A DNA stretch of 60,000 nucleotides from the NCBI RefSeq assembly GCF_032854445.1, contig NC_088295.1, forward strand, positions 65,331,249 to 65,391,248, read 5' to 3'. This DNA comes from Liolophura sinensis. Its lineage: Eukaryota > Mollusca > Polyplacophora > Chitonida > Chitonidae. This document shows positions 9,897 through 21,720 of this stretch, in pieces. Each line of letters begins with the position of its first letter. The stretch's first letter is position 1. A model generated the notes under the pieces. It ran no database searches and was not told where the DNA came from. It worked only from the letters and a program-made list of their open reading frames with translations. Made by a program: the position numbers and the translations under genes.

Positions 9897-10408
9897 GGTT
9901 GGTGTTTAATATTGCACTCAAGAATCAGTATTGGTGGTCAACGCCTTACTCAAGACTCAAGGTTGGTGTTTGATATCGCACTGAAGAATCAGTATTGGTG
10001 GTCAACGCCTTACTCAAGACTCAAGTCTGGTGTTTGATATCGCACTGAAGAATCAGTATTGGTGGTCAACGCCTTATTCAAGACTCAAGGTTGGTGTTTG
10101 ATATCGCACTGAAGAATCAGTATTGATAGTTAATGCCTTACTCAAAACTCAAGGTTGGTGTTTGATATCGCACTGAAAAATCAGTATTGGTGGTCAACGC
10201 CTTACTCAAGACTCAAGTCTGGTGTTTGATATCGCACTGAAGAATCAGTATTGATGGTCAACGCCTTATTCAAGACTCAAGTCTGGTGTTTGATATCGCA
10301 CAGAAGAATCAGTATTGATAGTTAATGCCTTACTCAAAACTCAAGGTTGGTGTTTGATATCGCACTGAAAAATCAGTATTGGTGGTTAACGCCTGCCTCA
10401 TGACTCAA
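9897..10408. repeat. 64-bp tandem repeat array, 8 copies
   Basis: Copies begin at 9897, 9961, 10025, 10089, 10153, 10217, 10281 and 10345. The unit starts GGTTGGTGTTTGATATCGCA and contains CAGTATTGGTGGTCAACGCC. Variants (GTCTGG for GGTTGG; TTGATAGTTAATGCC) recur in several units, showing internal homogenisation. A partial unit precedes from about 9847 and a degenerate one follows to about 10440. Confidence 0.92.
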
Positions 10409-10440
10409 GATTGATTGTTTAACGCTGAACACAAGACGAA

Positions 10441-13035
10441 ATGTTTTGTTTCTGGAGTCTAAAACCACTAACTTTTAAGAACTAACTCACAAGCTTTCCC
10501 ACTTTAGAAGAGCTGTCAAGCAGCCGGTAAATGGCGATGGTTCCCACACGGTTTCCTGCAGTTGTACACCTGAGTGCCGCACTTTAAGTGAATATCCTTG
10601 CATACGGCGTGGAAGGATAACGTGTTAAATGGGCTCAATATAACTAATCACCACTTCCTATACCTTCCCCAAAATGGGAAACAATGTCTACAAATTCAAA
10701 CATATATTTACAAAACCGACACACTTGCAAAACTTTCGCCTCTTTCGCATACTTTTGTCAGGCTAAAACGATAGTTGAGACGTCACTAAATTGTTCAAGT
10801 GTAGTTTCTCTTCTAAGAAACTGCAGACATTGCGCAAAATGGAATGAATGTACAAATTTTAATGCATTGCAACATATATATTTACAAATAACACATTTGT
10901 TTTTATGTACCAGGTGATGAGTGAAAGCTAATGACGCAGAATCTTCAGGGGTTCCAGGTCACTAATCACAAGGTCAATTCCCAAAACAACGTTCAACACA
11001 AACCACCAAAGAAAGTATATAGAGTATGAAATTAAGACGGATTAATGCGAAGACAAGGACTGAACAGTTTTCAGTGATGTTGGAATGAATGAATGAATGA
11101 ATGAATCAGTATCCTGAACGTGAAATCAGTATACTGGCCTATAAGGCGTCGATTATACAAAGATGCATCTCAGCTGTGCATTATAGCAACAGTTCATGTA
11201 CACTACGTGGCAAACTAATTCCTAAAAGATTTATCGGTGCTATAGCTCCTCGCACTTTCTCGTTTTAAAGAATATAATTTTACGAGCACAACATGCGGAT
11301 CGGCAAAATTGTCCTGCAATGAATTCGAATGGAAACTAAACATTTTAGGCGACCATTACGTTAAAGACATTTTAAAAACAAGAATACCGTTAGAGCAACA
11401 CACAAAGCTGGTTTAATTCATGCGTCATGCTGGATTACATACATATATTGTTGGGCACCCTATACTCTTCAAAAGCATTTTTCTGCTGTACATTTGGTAG
11501 CTTCGATGTGGCTGTTAATAGAGCATACTAGTGTAACTATTGAACAATCTATACGTCGAAACAGACAAGAAAGAATAAAAAGTACGAAATTAAGACGGAA
11601 TCATTCAAAGAGAAGCAGACAACCGTTTTCAGTGACGTTTATCCGTGATAAGCTGTCGATAACAAAGTATGTATCTCAGTTGCGCTTTGATTGCAACTGT
11701 TAATATATTCAAATGTGCCGATCTAATTCAATATATACAACCCCTAGCCCTGGGTTGAGCGGAAGTAGACACAATGATGAAGCAAAGTGTCCGAGATTCT
11801 GGACACTCTAACCATATTTACTTAAAAGAGAATTATACTGTAACGCAGTATGGGCGGTTGTCCTGTAGCCCTAATCAGTTTGCCAAGTACAGCTCAGTAA
11901 CTGACTTCAAATGGCCGAAAAATACACTTGTCAGTGTGTTTATACATGTAGCCTGGCCGTCAAGGTTTTCACTCCAATATGGTATTACTAACCTAATCAA
12001 AGCCTGGTATGACCTAACTGAGATTCAATCAGAATTTGGAAGTGATAGGATGTCAACACCAATAAACCAATGTCACTGGTCAGTTTAGAGTAACCTCCCT
12101 TGGTTGGCTCTCCTGTCGCCTAATGTAGAAATCTCTTACGCGTTCTGTTTTTGCTGATCACAAGCGCAACTGAAACCTGTCATCAGATATGTTGTGACAT
12201 GTAGTGAGATCAACCGGTCATGTGATACTCTTTTAAGGTGACTGTTTTAAGAATTCCTGGAATGGTGGCAGTGATGGACATTGTTCTGTCTGGTGCCATG
12301 CTAGGTAAATAACTTTCAGTGAAGATACACATTTATGAATATCGTGGCATGTATGTCCAGTTAGTTGAGGGCCGTGTTAAGACATTAAGTATTGTCAGTT
12401 ATTTAGTTGGTTTGTGCGGTGAGGTAAATGTCAGTATTGTTCACATCACTGAATGAGCAGTGCATTGTTGTATTGTGTGATCTGACCACTAAGTCAAATA
12501 TCAAATGTCAAATATCAAATATTTGATAGTCACATTGAAACATGTGTAAGTTAGCTAATTGTGTATTACTATAGTTCTTGTTTATGTTAACTTTCAAGGA
12601 CATAAAACATAAAACAGTTAATGGTTACATACGCATGGCTATTCATGCATGTAGGACTCGTGATAATGTAAGGTGGAAGAGAGATGTTTTTAACCTAGAC
12701 AATTGTGAAAGAAGAATGGGCTACCACTATATAACCCAGAGTCGCTCCCACGTATGACAAAGGGTTACATGGTTACGGCTCATAAGTTACAAATATGTAT
12801 AATTCGTATAACACTAGTGACCAGTTTACTAATACAGCATCAGGATTTGATAAAAACGTCTACACAAGTGAATGTTCAACCCCGTTGTCTCTCAAAAACT
12901 GTCAAATCCCCTCACATATAGTCCAGTTCGGGTGAAGTCAGAATGGACAGTTGTGCATGGTTTTGCTATGTACAACTTCTTTTTACAGTTATCTGTAAAA
13001 GCCCTCAAATGTGAATAAATTCATATGATTGGTGC
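10441..13035. other. gene-free stretch with diverged duplicated blocks
   Basis: No supported exon. Two blocks (about 11020-11210 and 11565-11715) share 'GAAATTAAGACGG', 'CAGTTTTCAGTGA' / 'CCGTTTTCAGTGACG' and 'ATCTCAG...CAACAGTT/CAACTGTT' motifs. A third relative is near 18300-18475. A short (ATGA)n run is at about 11084-11104. 12490-12535 is rich in CAAATATCAAATATTTG-type inverted repeats. Confidence 0.5.
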
Positions 13036-13240
13036 GTTACGTTTTCATGTGGCAAAGGAAACCCAGCATCAAGGCGGTTTGAGCATTATATACCAATCGC
13101 CAGGATGATGGCACTACGTTTTCATGTGGCAAAGAAAATCCAGCATCCAGGCGGTGTGATGAACATCTGGTTGATGAATTATATACCATTCTTCAGCATA
13201 ATGGTACTTCATGATTCCAAAAACTCCATGAGGTACTACA
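13036..13240 (-). pseudogene. relic of LicD-like C-terminal coding exon with an internal tandem duplication
   Basis: Minus-strand translation gives VVPHGVFGIMKYHYAEEWYI, which aligns with FPVPRETYEIMKYHYPHDWF of the intact neighbour at 13330. The rest of the gene is absent. The segment is followed by an ~85-bp tandem copy (13036-13120 against 13121-13210) sharing 'GGTATATAAT' and 'TTTGCCACATGAAAACGTA' on the minus strand. It is a decayed paralogue fragment just downstream of LicD-like gene 2. Confidence 0.7.
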
Positions 13241-13329
13241 AGGGAAGCCAGATCCACCAGAATCAAATACATTAAAAAACAGGATAGCAAATATACGCAA
13301 AAACAGGCTACTCTCATTTGTGTATTAGC

Positions 13330-14010
13330 TTAACACCCGGGTGGCTTTCCCACTGTAAACCAATCATGCGGATAATGGTATTTCATGATTTCATATGTTT
13401 CACGTGGCACAGGAAAATTGGCACCTATGAAGTCAGTCAATGGTAAAGGTTTGTCCACTATATTCCCAGGAAAACCGGGACGATCAAAGAGGAATACATT
13501 TTCACGGATGCGCGACATCCATCCTGCTGGTTTCATCTCATCCAAGTGGCGTCGGAAAACTGACATTTGTCCAAGTGCATTCTTATAGCTCATATAATAT
13601 ACACCATCTTTACTGCTGTACGACATCGCAATGCCGGCTCGCGAAAACGTCATCACAAGAAACGTTTCGTCAACTTGTGAAATGTCCTCATCTAACACAC
13701 ACACATCGATGTTGTTGTCCCAGGGCAAAATGGCGCCAGTTCGAAAAACTCCCCACAGGGTACCGTAACACAGGAAATACGGCATTCGGAGTTTGGCCGT
13801 CAGCGTGTGGTTTATAACGAACAACATTTCTTCCATATCGCTGATGATATTTTGTGGAGTAGAACAGCGTGCCGGTCTGTTATACCAAGGTCCAGTTGAA
13901 TAGTTAAGGGACCAAAACAGCCAGGAAATACTCAGTACAAAACAAACCATTAAAGCGAACTGAATTTGTTTAGCCATGTCAAGATTAATTTGGCTAAGAT
14001 GCAACACCAT
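13330..14010 (-). CDS. LicD/fukutin-like transferase-family protein 2
   Basis: 226-aa predicted Golgi-type II membrane protein. The membrane segment is about residues 15-36 (IQFALMVCFVLSISWLFW), followed by a short stem and a LicD core: MPYFLCYGTLWGVFRTGAIL at 76-95, WDNNIDVCVLDEDIS at 97-111, then FRRHLDEMKPAGW and a Cys-terminated tail KPPGC. WDNNID stands where LicD proteins carry the acidic metal-binding motif. The start at 14010 (MVLHLSQ) is chosen because 'LSQIN' upstream of MAKQ aligns with 'LSHMN' in the paralogue at 22147; MAKQ at 13977 is the alternative. An open frame continues to 14235 but crosses a splice acceptor (TATTTTATTCCAG, AG complement of 14111-14112), so those residues are intronic. 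Close paralogue of the 22147-22830 gene. Substrate unknown. Confidence 0.88.
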   Translation of the reverse strand: MVLHLSQINLDMAKQIQFALMVCFVLSISWLFWSLNYSTGPWYNRPARCSTPQNIISDMEEMLFVINHTLTAKLRMPYFLCYGTLWGVFRTGAILPWDNNIDVCVLDEDISQVDETFLVMTFSRAGIAMSYSSKDGVYYMSYKNALGQMSVFRRHLDEMKPAGWMSRIRENVFLFDRPGFPGNIVDKPLPLTDFIGANFPVPRETYEIMKYHYPHDWFTVGKPPGC

Positions 14011-14110
14011 ATGGTATTTGCAGTGCCTGTGTGGAAGGCTACAAAGCAAGGACTGTCTTATACACAGATTCCGGGATGAGTTCCATTGTGGGTCGTTATA
14101 CAAACAGTAT

Positions 14111-14578
14111 CTGGAATAAAATATGCAATCAAACGTAAAACATGCATCAACACACAATGGATGAAGTATTTTACTAAAGAATTTTGGTCTACTTGTATGT
14201 AAGCCTAGGTTAATGCTGTAGTATTTAGACTTCATCTAAATATCCCCTAAAAACCCTGCGTGTAGCGTAGTCTATTTCGATATGTTTAAAGCGTGTACTA
14301 ACATCGATAAGGCCGTCTGCGTCATAAAACATTGCCATTAAAACCTGTAAGTCAAGGCATTACTAACAACCGCCATAAAGTTATTTAAATTTTGCGAACA
14401 TACCATTAATTTAAACTTATAATCATAGTGTGGTAGATCTATGGCGTTATGCTTTGTACGTATGTATCTAATTTCACTTTGAGGGATATATAGCTGTAAG
14501 TATACGCACTGTATGCATGAACGTTAATGGAAGTGCCAGGTTGTATACAATGTCACTGTCTGTTTTTATTGTACTTAC
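14111..14578 (-). other. 5' UTR intron of LicD-like gene 2
   Basis: Donor CACAG then GTAAGTAC (GT complement of 14577-14578) and acceptor TATTTTATTCCAG (14111-14123). The acceptor aligns with GCATATTCTCTTCCAG upstream of the paralogue at 22147, which supports a shared gene structure. Confidence 0.7.
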
Positions 14579-14690
14579 CTGTGTGCCGTACCATGCTCCA
14601 ACGATGACTCCTCAGGAGGTTTTACACGCTGTCAGTGAACAAACGTAACCAGGTTTATATCTTTATAGGCCTAAAGTATAGCAAGACCAC
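14579..14690 (-). other. candidate non-coding first exon of LicD-like gene 2
   Basis: Minus-strand sequence ending GGCACACAG before the GTAAGT donor. The 5' limit is unknown and is set only by the TATA-like sequence upstream. Confidence 0.4.
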
Positions 14691-14711
14691 TTAGTCAGAT
14701 GTACATACAAG

Positions 14712-14719
14712 CCTATATA
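14712..14719 (-). promoter_or_regulatory. possible TATA box for LicD-like gene 2
   Basis: Minus-strand TTATATAGG lies about 130 bp upstream of the predicted first donor. The spacing fits a short first exon. AT-rich DNA makes chance matches common. Confidence 0.3.
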
Positions 14720-15839
14720 ACGGCACCGCCTTAATTCTTCTCAATACTTTCTCACTACTGCCGAGGCTTATTCATGCATGTACAGGCCGTCTGTCCTATT
14801 TCTTTAGGGTAAACGTACAAAAGACTTGTCAAGATATCCTGTTTAAGACATGCACGTTAAACATGCCTTTAAGTTTATGTATTTAGGTTGATAACAGACA
14901 CTGACGTCGTACTATGACTCCCCTGAAAAAAAGAGGTAAAAATTTGGTGTCTCTCTTGTTGCCACGTGCCAAGCAGATGAAATTTCAAAGTACGAAAAAG
15001 AAGTAAAGAAAGCTGAACCGATTGTGTGAAAGTGATTGTTGGCTATTGCATATATACAATCATATTTGGGATATGTGGGACAAACCGAGTCTGGCGCTGA
15101 ATAAAAATAAAAGTATGTAAATAAAAAAACGACGTGAAAAACAAAAGCGACAACAAAGCAAATGATAGAAGTGAAGCAACCCAGAGAGGCAGTGGGAGAA
15201 AAAAAACAAGTCCCATAACTTGTAATCTACACCGAAATCCGAGACTTGTACAATTAGGGAAGAGCAGAATAGTCGGTTCATGGCATTGTTTAAGAGTATA
15301 GTTATTAGAATATCACTTTGTGAGGATGATTTGACGCAGGTAAAACTACAACACGTGATGCTATATTTACATGCTGTCACCATGTATGCATATAAACGCT
15401 CATATTCGTTAGACCTTAGATTACCGCCCCGTGCTATTTAGCACGTCGTATTACGTACAGTGTGTATCTCGTTTATTTCTCCCCTATTAATGGATGGGTG
15501 CAATGTATATATTTTCAGTGCTTTCCAAGTCCTCACTCAGAAAACATTGTGGTGCACTTTTTCTTTGTTCATACATTTTGTGTTTCAAAGGTCAATGCTA
15601 TACGCAGAGTGACAGATAATACAGGAGAGGTCACAATAAGGACTGTGAAAATCACACATTACAGCTTTGTTGAATACATGAACAAGGCGCCGTACTTCAC
15701 ATGTTACGTGTGACCACTTGACAGCGTCGATGTTTCAGTTTTACTCTTTATGCCGTAGGCTTTCATATATTTTAAATAACTGATGACAAAGTTCCTAAGG
15801 GACTATACTCTCTAAAAACGACTGGGTACGAAAAGTGTA
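14720..15839. other. gene-free stretch
   Basis: Nothing recognisable beyond short uninformative ORFs. Confidence 0.45.
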
Positions 15840-16480
15840 CATCCATCCTGCTGGCTTCATCTAATCCACGTGGCGTCAAAAAGCTCACACCTGTTCAAGT
15901 GCATTTTATAGCTCATATAATAATAGACACCGTCTTTACCCCTCTCTCCAGCTAGGAGATACTTGGTACGAAACAATGAAACCCTGAATTTATTTAGTCA
16001 TGTTGAGCTTAACTTGTGAGGTGCAATACCATATACCTGCAGCACTTGAGAAGAATTTATCACCTTTCTGGAAGGCTACAAATTGATGACTTACTCATAC
16101 ACAGGGATGAATTATGGACGAGTTACATTAGCGTGGGTCGGTAAATAAGCATTATTAGAAACCAAAGAAGCAGTCAGGAGTAATAATCTGCGTCATGAAA
16201 CAATGCCACTGAAGCTTTTACATTTAGTCAAGGCATTACAAGCAAGCACCTGCATTCAAAACTACTAAGTTTGCTCATCATAGCATTAATCTAAACGTAT
16301 ATCCACAGCGTTGACGATCTATTGCGCTATGCTTGGTAAGTGCGTATATATAATTTCGCTTAATTTTGGGGATATATAGTGGTAGTATAAATATGGTGCA
16401 ATTTTACTATCACGTGATAAAAGCGCAAGGTATTGTGTATAATACAGATGTAACGCCTGCTCAGGAATGTTAACACGTGG
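15840..16480 (-). pseudogene. decayed duplicate of LicD-like gene 2, including its 5' intron
   Basis: 15848-15960 matches 13516-13625 of the intact gene ('CATCCATCCTGCTGGCTTCA', 'AAGTGCATTTTATAGCTCAT'). 15985-16140 matches its start region and leader ('GAATTTATTTAGTCATGTTG', 'GGAAGGCTACAAA'). 16185-16480 matches the intron and first exon area at 14320-14620 ('AGTCAAGGCATTAC', 'GGGATATATAG'). The central catalytic region is deleted and the frame is broken. Retention of intron sequence shows DNA-level duplication, not retroposition. Confidence 0.8.
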
Positions 16481-16559
16481 AACTCTCCTGCACTAAAGTT
16501 AGTTTTCATTAGGGAAGATATCAGGAATATCAGGAAATGGCCACAGGCCCCATTAATTT

Positions 16560-17070
16560 TCCATAAGCGGCAATGTTAACGTTTAGCGCTGTAGCTCAGC
16601 CCCAAACATCCCCTGGCCAATAAGCTTTGGTGCATACCTGTTGCAGCCTGTGAGAAAGAAGCCATTAAAATCTTGACATAGGTTGACTGTCAAAATCTGG
16701 ACCTTTCTAAGCCGGCAGCTGGGAGAGGTGCTTAGCAACGCCAAGGGGACGTCACTCGCAGCCAAATCACCACCTATCTCATTGTGTCCTCTCGCCCAGA
16801 GTTTCAAACTTCCATCGGTAAAACTCATACCTGCCCAAAGCTTAGACAGTTTCCAGCATTTTGATACCAAGTATGCACCTGTACACCAAAAACGACAGGC
16901 CGGCAGCGAAAAAAGACTTTACACCCTAAAATACACAGAATTACATTCCCTCCCGAAAAACGGAAGTTGTAATGCGGGTTTGTGTCCAAATGAGTCATAG
17001 ACGTGCCTTCGTTCCTGCACTTGAAACTGAACCTGATAATGACCATACAACCACAGCGTAAAAGCAACGT
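16560..17070. other. overlapping open frames of unknown meaning
   Basis: Opposing frames of about 95 and 105 residues overlap here, and the base composition is more GC-rich than the surroundings. Neither protein resembles a family I know, and no splice-site pair stands out. It may be an unrecognised repeat. Confidence 0.3.
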
Positions 17071-19720
17071 TTATAGTTTGTTTTTAATTGTTATATAAAT
17101 ATACAGGTACATGTAAACGAAATCATAAATTTTGCGTTGATAATGAAGACAAATGGAAGCATGAACAGTTTTACAACAACAACGCGTGTGTTAAAGTTCG
17201 TGCACTTTCACGTAAACTTTGGAACGCTGATTGACAATCAGTGATACATGTACACAGGGAACACATGTTACACAGTCCTGTCCTCATGACATCTTTACAC
17301 TTGAACTTATCTATCGTGAATGTGTGTGTTGAATCGTATTTGCTTGTGTCTACCTACATTGTTTTATTATGTTTCAGTAATTTACCACCCAGCGTAGTTC
17401 GGCAATAGAGAGTTGATAAATGCAGAACTATGCGTGGTTAGCTAATCTGTATAGCCCTCCGGGGTGAGGCAGCACAACAGATATGGACCTTTTAATGTGA
17501 AGAAATGAAGTGTTATGCACTGCATGTGCAGATATTTTGATGCTAATTTTATTAATAAAAGTGGTTTTTGGGAATTTGGTTTTTGATATTGTTTGATTGC
17601 TTGACGTCCTGAACTTTGGAACATTCGATTACCTTTGTGTATATTTCACCATGATTTCACCATGACTTTGAGGTTCTTGGCACAAAGCGGAGCATAGCGT
17701 CTGTGATATGCCACAGAACTGACACCCCTCCTTTGACACCTCATTTAAAATTTAAGCTGCTAATTGACTGCCACTACAGCTTGATTTAAATCATTAAAGT
17801 CATGTTAAATTGAAATTTAGGAACATTGAATTTTAACCTTTATAGTACCCGCGCCGCAAATATATTTTTCTTTTTTTAATATTTTGTGTTAAATATGTTG
17901 CATATTTATTTATTTATTTATTTATTTTACAGGCTCCACTAACCAGTAGGCAGATTGATAACAAAGTCAGGTACAAGTGTAACTCGTTTAACAGAGCACA
18001 TAAATTTTATAGCAAAAGGTAGGAATTAGAATATGAACATGCAAGTATAAAGAGATTATGTAAACATAATGTATCGTGTTTAGTAGAGTGAACATATTTT
18101 TATGAATAAGCACGATGGCGCGTTTCAAAAGTGCCACAGCAATATGTTTAAAGACAAAACATTTACTTTTAGTGTGTAACAATCTCCCAACATAAAGGAC
18201 TTTCCCGGTCGATAATCGCTAAGGCAAATCTCGAGAACAAGACAAAACCCCTAAACTATAAGAAAGCTTATACAGTACGATATTACGGCCCATTCCGTAA
18301 AAAAGAAGCAGTTTTCAATGAAACTGGGAAGAAGAAAGTTGTGTTCTAGGAGAATAAATTTAGTAAATTTTAACCCAAATCGTGTATCATGCTGGTACGT
18401 AAGTTGTCATTAATCCAAATATGTATCTCATGTTAAACATACGATTTGATTGCAACTGTTCACATATCCAACATGAAGACTTTATATATCATTCATGCTT
18501 ATGCAACTCGTAATCACGGGTTTAAACAGAACTGAGAAACAGAGTTCAACTGGTTCTGGATATTCCGCTCATACATATTTACTAAAGAACTGCAATCATT
18601 GCAAAATTTAAGAAACTTTGAGATAAGGCGTTTGATGGAGTAGTAGTAACACACTAGTTGATTGGAATTGTCACAAAAGGCCAACATAATGCTATTGTAC
18701 AAAGACAATCAAAAATATCAATATTGGAGATATCACGCTGGTCGTAAAAACCGTGTAATGATAACCTTATGCAACTCAATGAACAACGAGACAATCCCAT
18801 GCACGGTAATGAAGACCTGTGGGCAGTGGAACAGAAGGTTTTGCCGCCTTTAACGTTTAACTGTTTTCAATGAGCAGCGAGACAATTAACAAGGGAACTA
18901 TTTGAGTTAAATCTCTCTGAACAATATTAATACAGACAGCAGAGAAATTCCAGGTGGACATGTCTCGACCACGTAGTACTTTAGGTAGACTAGCCCTATA
19001 GCACGGAAGAGACAAAGTGAAAACGAAATAATTGGTGGTGTTTACTCCGAGAAGATGTAAGCATGCATATACGTGCACAAATTCGCAATATAGCTGCGAC
19101 ATCCCCATCGCCACTCATTATTAGGTGAACAGCCCATATTAAAAACTAACATTTCTATGCCCAAAGACAGGATTATAAAAATCTGACCGACTAAAAATCC
19201 AAAATACAGACATAAATATATCACAGCGTTTGTTTAAGAAAAAGAAAGACTTGTAACTCTTATGGCTGTATGGGTAGCATATAGCTAGATGTCGTATGTT
19301 ACAGTAATAACGTTCTCAAACTCGATGTAAATGCTTTTAATTACAGGTATGCTCTGGACTCAAGTAATACCTTTCCAAATAAGCTGGATTCTGTTTCATA
19401 TCACGTGTTTTCCCGCTAATAGACGATTTTTGGCAGTTTGAGGTGAACAATGTATGTGTTATTTTTCTCAACACATTTTAATTAATATATCATATGTTAA
19501 TGTTTATTAAATAAAGCCAAAATGGGAATAAGCACACTGTTGTTCACATATCATCATGGATATCATCAAGCGGAAATTCCCCTCGGAAACCACCGTTTTT
19601 CAACAGCTGAACTTCCACCTAGCTCATAATATTTGTGCTAATCATGGAACCATGGAAACCACCAGCCTTCATCGAAAACAGTTTTAACGTCTTCATCTTA
19701 ATACAAGTAACACACGGGCA
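17071..19720. other. gene-free stretch
   Basis: Contains a (TTTA)n microsatellite at about 17902-17927, a diverged block near 18300-18475 related to 11020-11210 and 11565-11715, and a short repeated motif (CAATGA.CA.CGAGACAAT at about 18778 and 18869). No supported coding exon. Confidence 0.5.
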
Positions 19721-19724
19721 GCGG

Positions 19725-19900
19725 TCCGCGGGCTAGTAGCCTAGTGGTCAGAGGTGTTTGCCTTCAATCTCTACAGGCAAATGAGATGGGGGGTTCAAAC
19801 ATGGTCATGGACAGGATATTGGTAGCTTCCACTGCTTGCGGAGAGTTGGTGTCAGTAGGCGGTGATGGATGCTGGTATTCTCGATTGTGCAGCTGAAATT
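19725..19900 (+). mobile_element. tRNA-derived SINE head and partial body
   Basis: TAGCCTAGTGGTCAGAG resembles a pol III A box and GGGTTCAAACATGG a B box, about 50 bp apart. An unmatched body follows. Not a functional tRNA: no acceptor-stem pairing is visible. Family uncertain. Confidence 0.55.
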
Positions 19901-21410
19901 AATTTCCTTGGCACCAATCAAAATGGCATAGGTATTATTATATTAATGTATGTCCTTATTGATGCTATACACACAACGCATGCCAAAATTATCTGGCAAG
20001 CTCTTTTGGAGAGCCATGCGGATATGGCGAATTTCGTTTTGAGTTGAACAACTCTCAGCTTCAGTTCTAATGAGCTCTGTAACCATCAGCAGTCTACATA
20101 GTTGCATTTGCTTCGTCTTTGAATCGTGTATACTAGTATATAACTGAATCTGAGACACTCCCGAACTAAGTTTTCCAGGGGAAATAATCTAAAAATGTGC
20201 GGGGTCTACAACTGTTATATGAAGGGAGATAACTTTGCTATTGATTAAGCATTGATACTAACTTTGATACTTTCAAATGCTTTTCTTTCTGTATACATTA
20301 GGCTACATGTAACCTAAGCGCTATGCCCGACATAAACCACGAAGGCACAATAGATACAATTCCAACATAGCGTATCTCATTTGCTCATGTATGGTAATTT
20401 GGGCAGATATATCATTGTCAGTTCAAGAATATGCCCGGACCACTGCTCAAAACTAACATGGACCGATTCTTGATCTATCTATCATGCAAGCTATTAAAAA
20501 TATGTACAATGTTAATTAAGTAGTTAAGACACTGATTAACACCGCAGACATATTCAATAGTATTCAATTTTAAGGGAAATATGGCGGTCAGGTTTGTGAG
20601 TAAAGCAAACCCGTAGTGATTGGACCGGTGTTCCAGAAAATAACCTCTCCTCTATCCGAAGGAGGTGGTACCCCAACCAAACTTTTAAGAGTTATTTATT
20701 CTGCCCCAAGAGAAAGTCCCAAGGTGGAAATAGTAAAATAATGTGAAGGACATTGTTTTTAATAAAATGCATATTTTTACAATTTAGGAAAGATATTCAG
20801 ATTGTCTTTTTCTCGATCATTTTACCGTGGCTTTAAGACACAGGGCCTACAGGTCTTGACATTGAAATATCCCTTTATCAAAATAAGCCACAGAGTGGCT
20901 AATTCGGCTATCAACTTTCTACTGTGCAGATTTGCCCGGTACCTATAGTGAAGGGTTTCATCAACTCCCCAGCCGGAACGCCGTCGTATAAGTGAAAAAA
21001 AGCCGTCGGCAGTATAGGGCTTTTAAGCCCAATGAAGTTAATAAATCATATGAAATTAAATGTTAAATGTTATGATTCAATTTTCGATTAAGTCTATACA
21101 CCATGAAGAAAATACTTCAAACTTGCAATGCAATCGGAACTGATTTAAGACAAAAACTTCTCTGACTTAATGACGGTTAAATTTGTCCTCTATCAGGACA
21201 TTATAACACAGTGTCTTACATTTGCAGGATTAATGAACCAGAAGCCAAGCAACTGTATGTAACAAAAAGAGGAGACTAAACACTCATTCAAATACTCGTG
21301 TTGTATTAAAAATCGAGCAGTCATAGGATGCATACAATTATACACGATACTGTACCAACTACGATATCAAATACACCACTTGGCAAAAAAAAAAAACGAT
21401 TATGGCCACA
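19901..21410. other. gene-free stretch
   Basis: Only a short family-A-like fragment near 20960-21000 (ACGCCGTCGTATAAGTGAAA). No exon recognised. Confidence 0.45.
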
Positions 21411-21720
21411 CTGGCAATATCACATGCAATGCCTGTCGAAAACAAACTTACAACTAAAAAAGATAGTAACTAATATGTCAAAAACACTACTTAACCAAAA
21501 ATTCACGATTATGGCTTTAGTTAATAATGGCTCGGCCAGAAAGGATAGTCACTACTATGTCAAATGCATCACTAACGAAAAAACTAGTATGACTTTTGCT
21601 AATAATGGCTAATAATCACATGCAGACATTGTGTGTCGAGAAAAACTTACAGCCAGAAAAGACAGTAACTAATATGGCACATCCACCACTCTGTATTGAT
21701 TGGCCCGGTGTTTACTAAAC
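21410..21720. repeat. degenerate direct repeats
   Basis: A block starting TCACATGCAATGCCTGTCGA (21420) recurs as TCACATGCAGACATTGTGTG at 21616. Both are followed by AAACTTACA..., A(A/G)ATAGTAACTAATATG and CACCACT-like text, about 195 bp apart. A shorter internal unit ending TAATAATGGCT also repeats (about 21520 and 21600). Confidence 0.6.

Noticed and set aside
13385-13817. Plus-strand frames antisense to LicD-like gene 2 (and the equivalent at 22202-22565)
   Set aside because: They recur only because the two paralogues share sequence; they are shadows of the conserved minus-strand coding frame and have no independent signals.
13330-14235. 301-residue reading of LicD-like gene 2 starting MKSKYY
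   Set aside because: The N-terminal part crosses a splice acceptor (14111-14112) conserved with the paralogue, and its residues have no counterpart in genes 3 or 4. The start at 14010 is preferred.
16583-17000. Possible gene in opposing 95- and 105-residue frames
   Set aside because: No recognisable domain, splice pairing or promoter context; both strands open over the same interval suggests composition rather than coding.
19725-19800. tRNA gene
   Set aside because: A- and B-box-like motifs are present but acceptor, anticodon and T stems do not pair convincingly; a SINE head is a better explanation. The same applies to 58495-58565 and 34325-34370.
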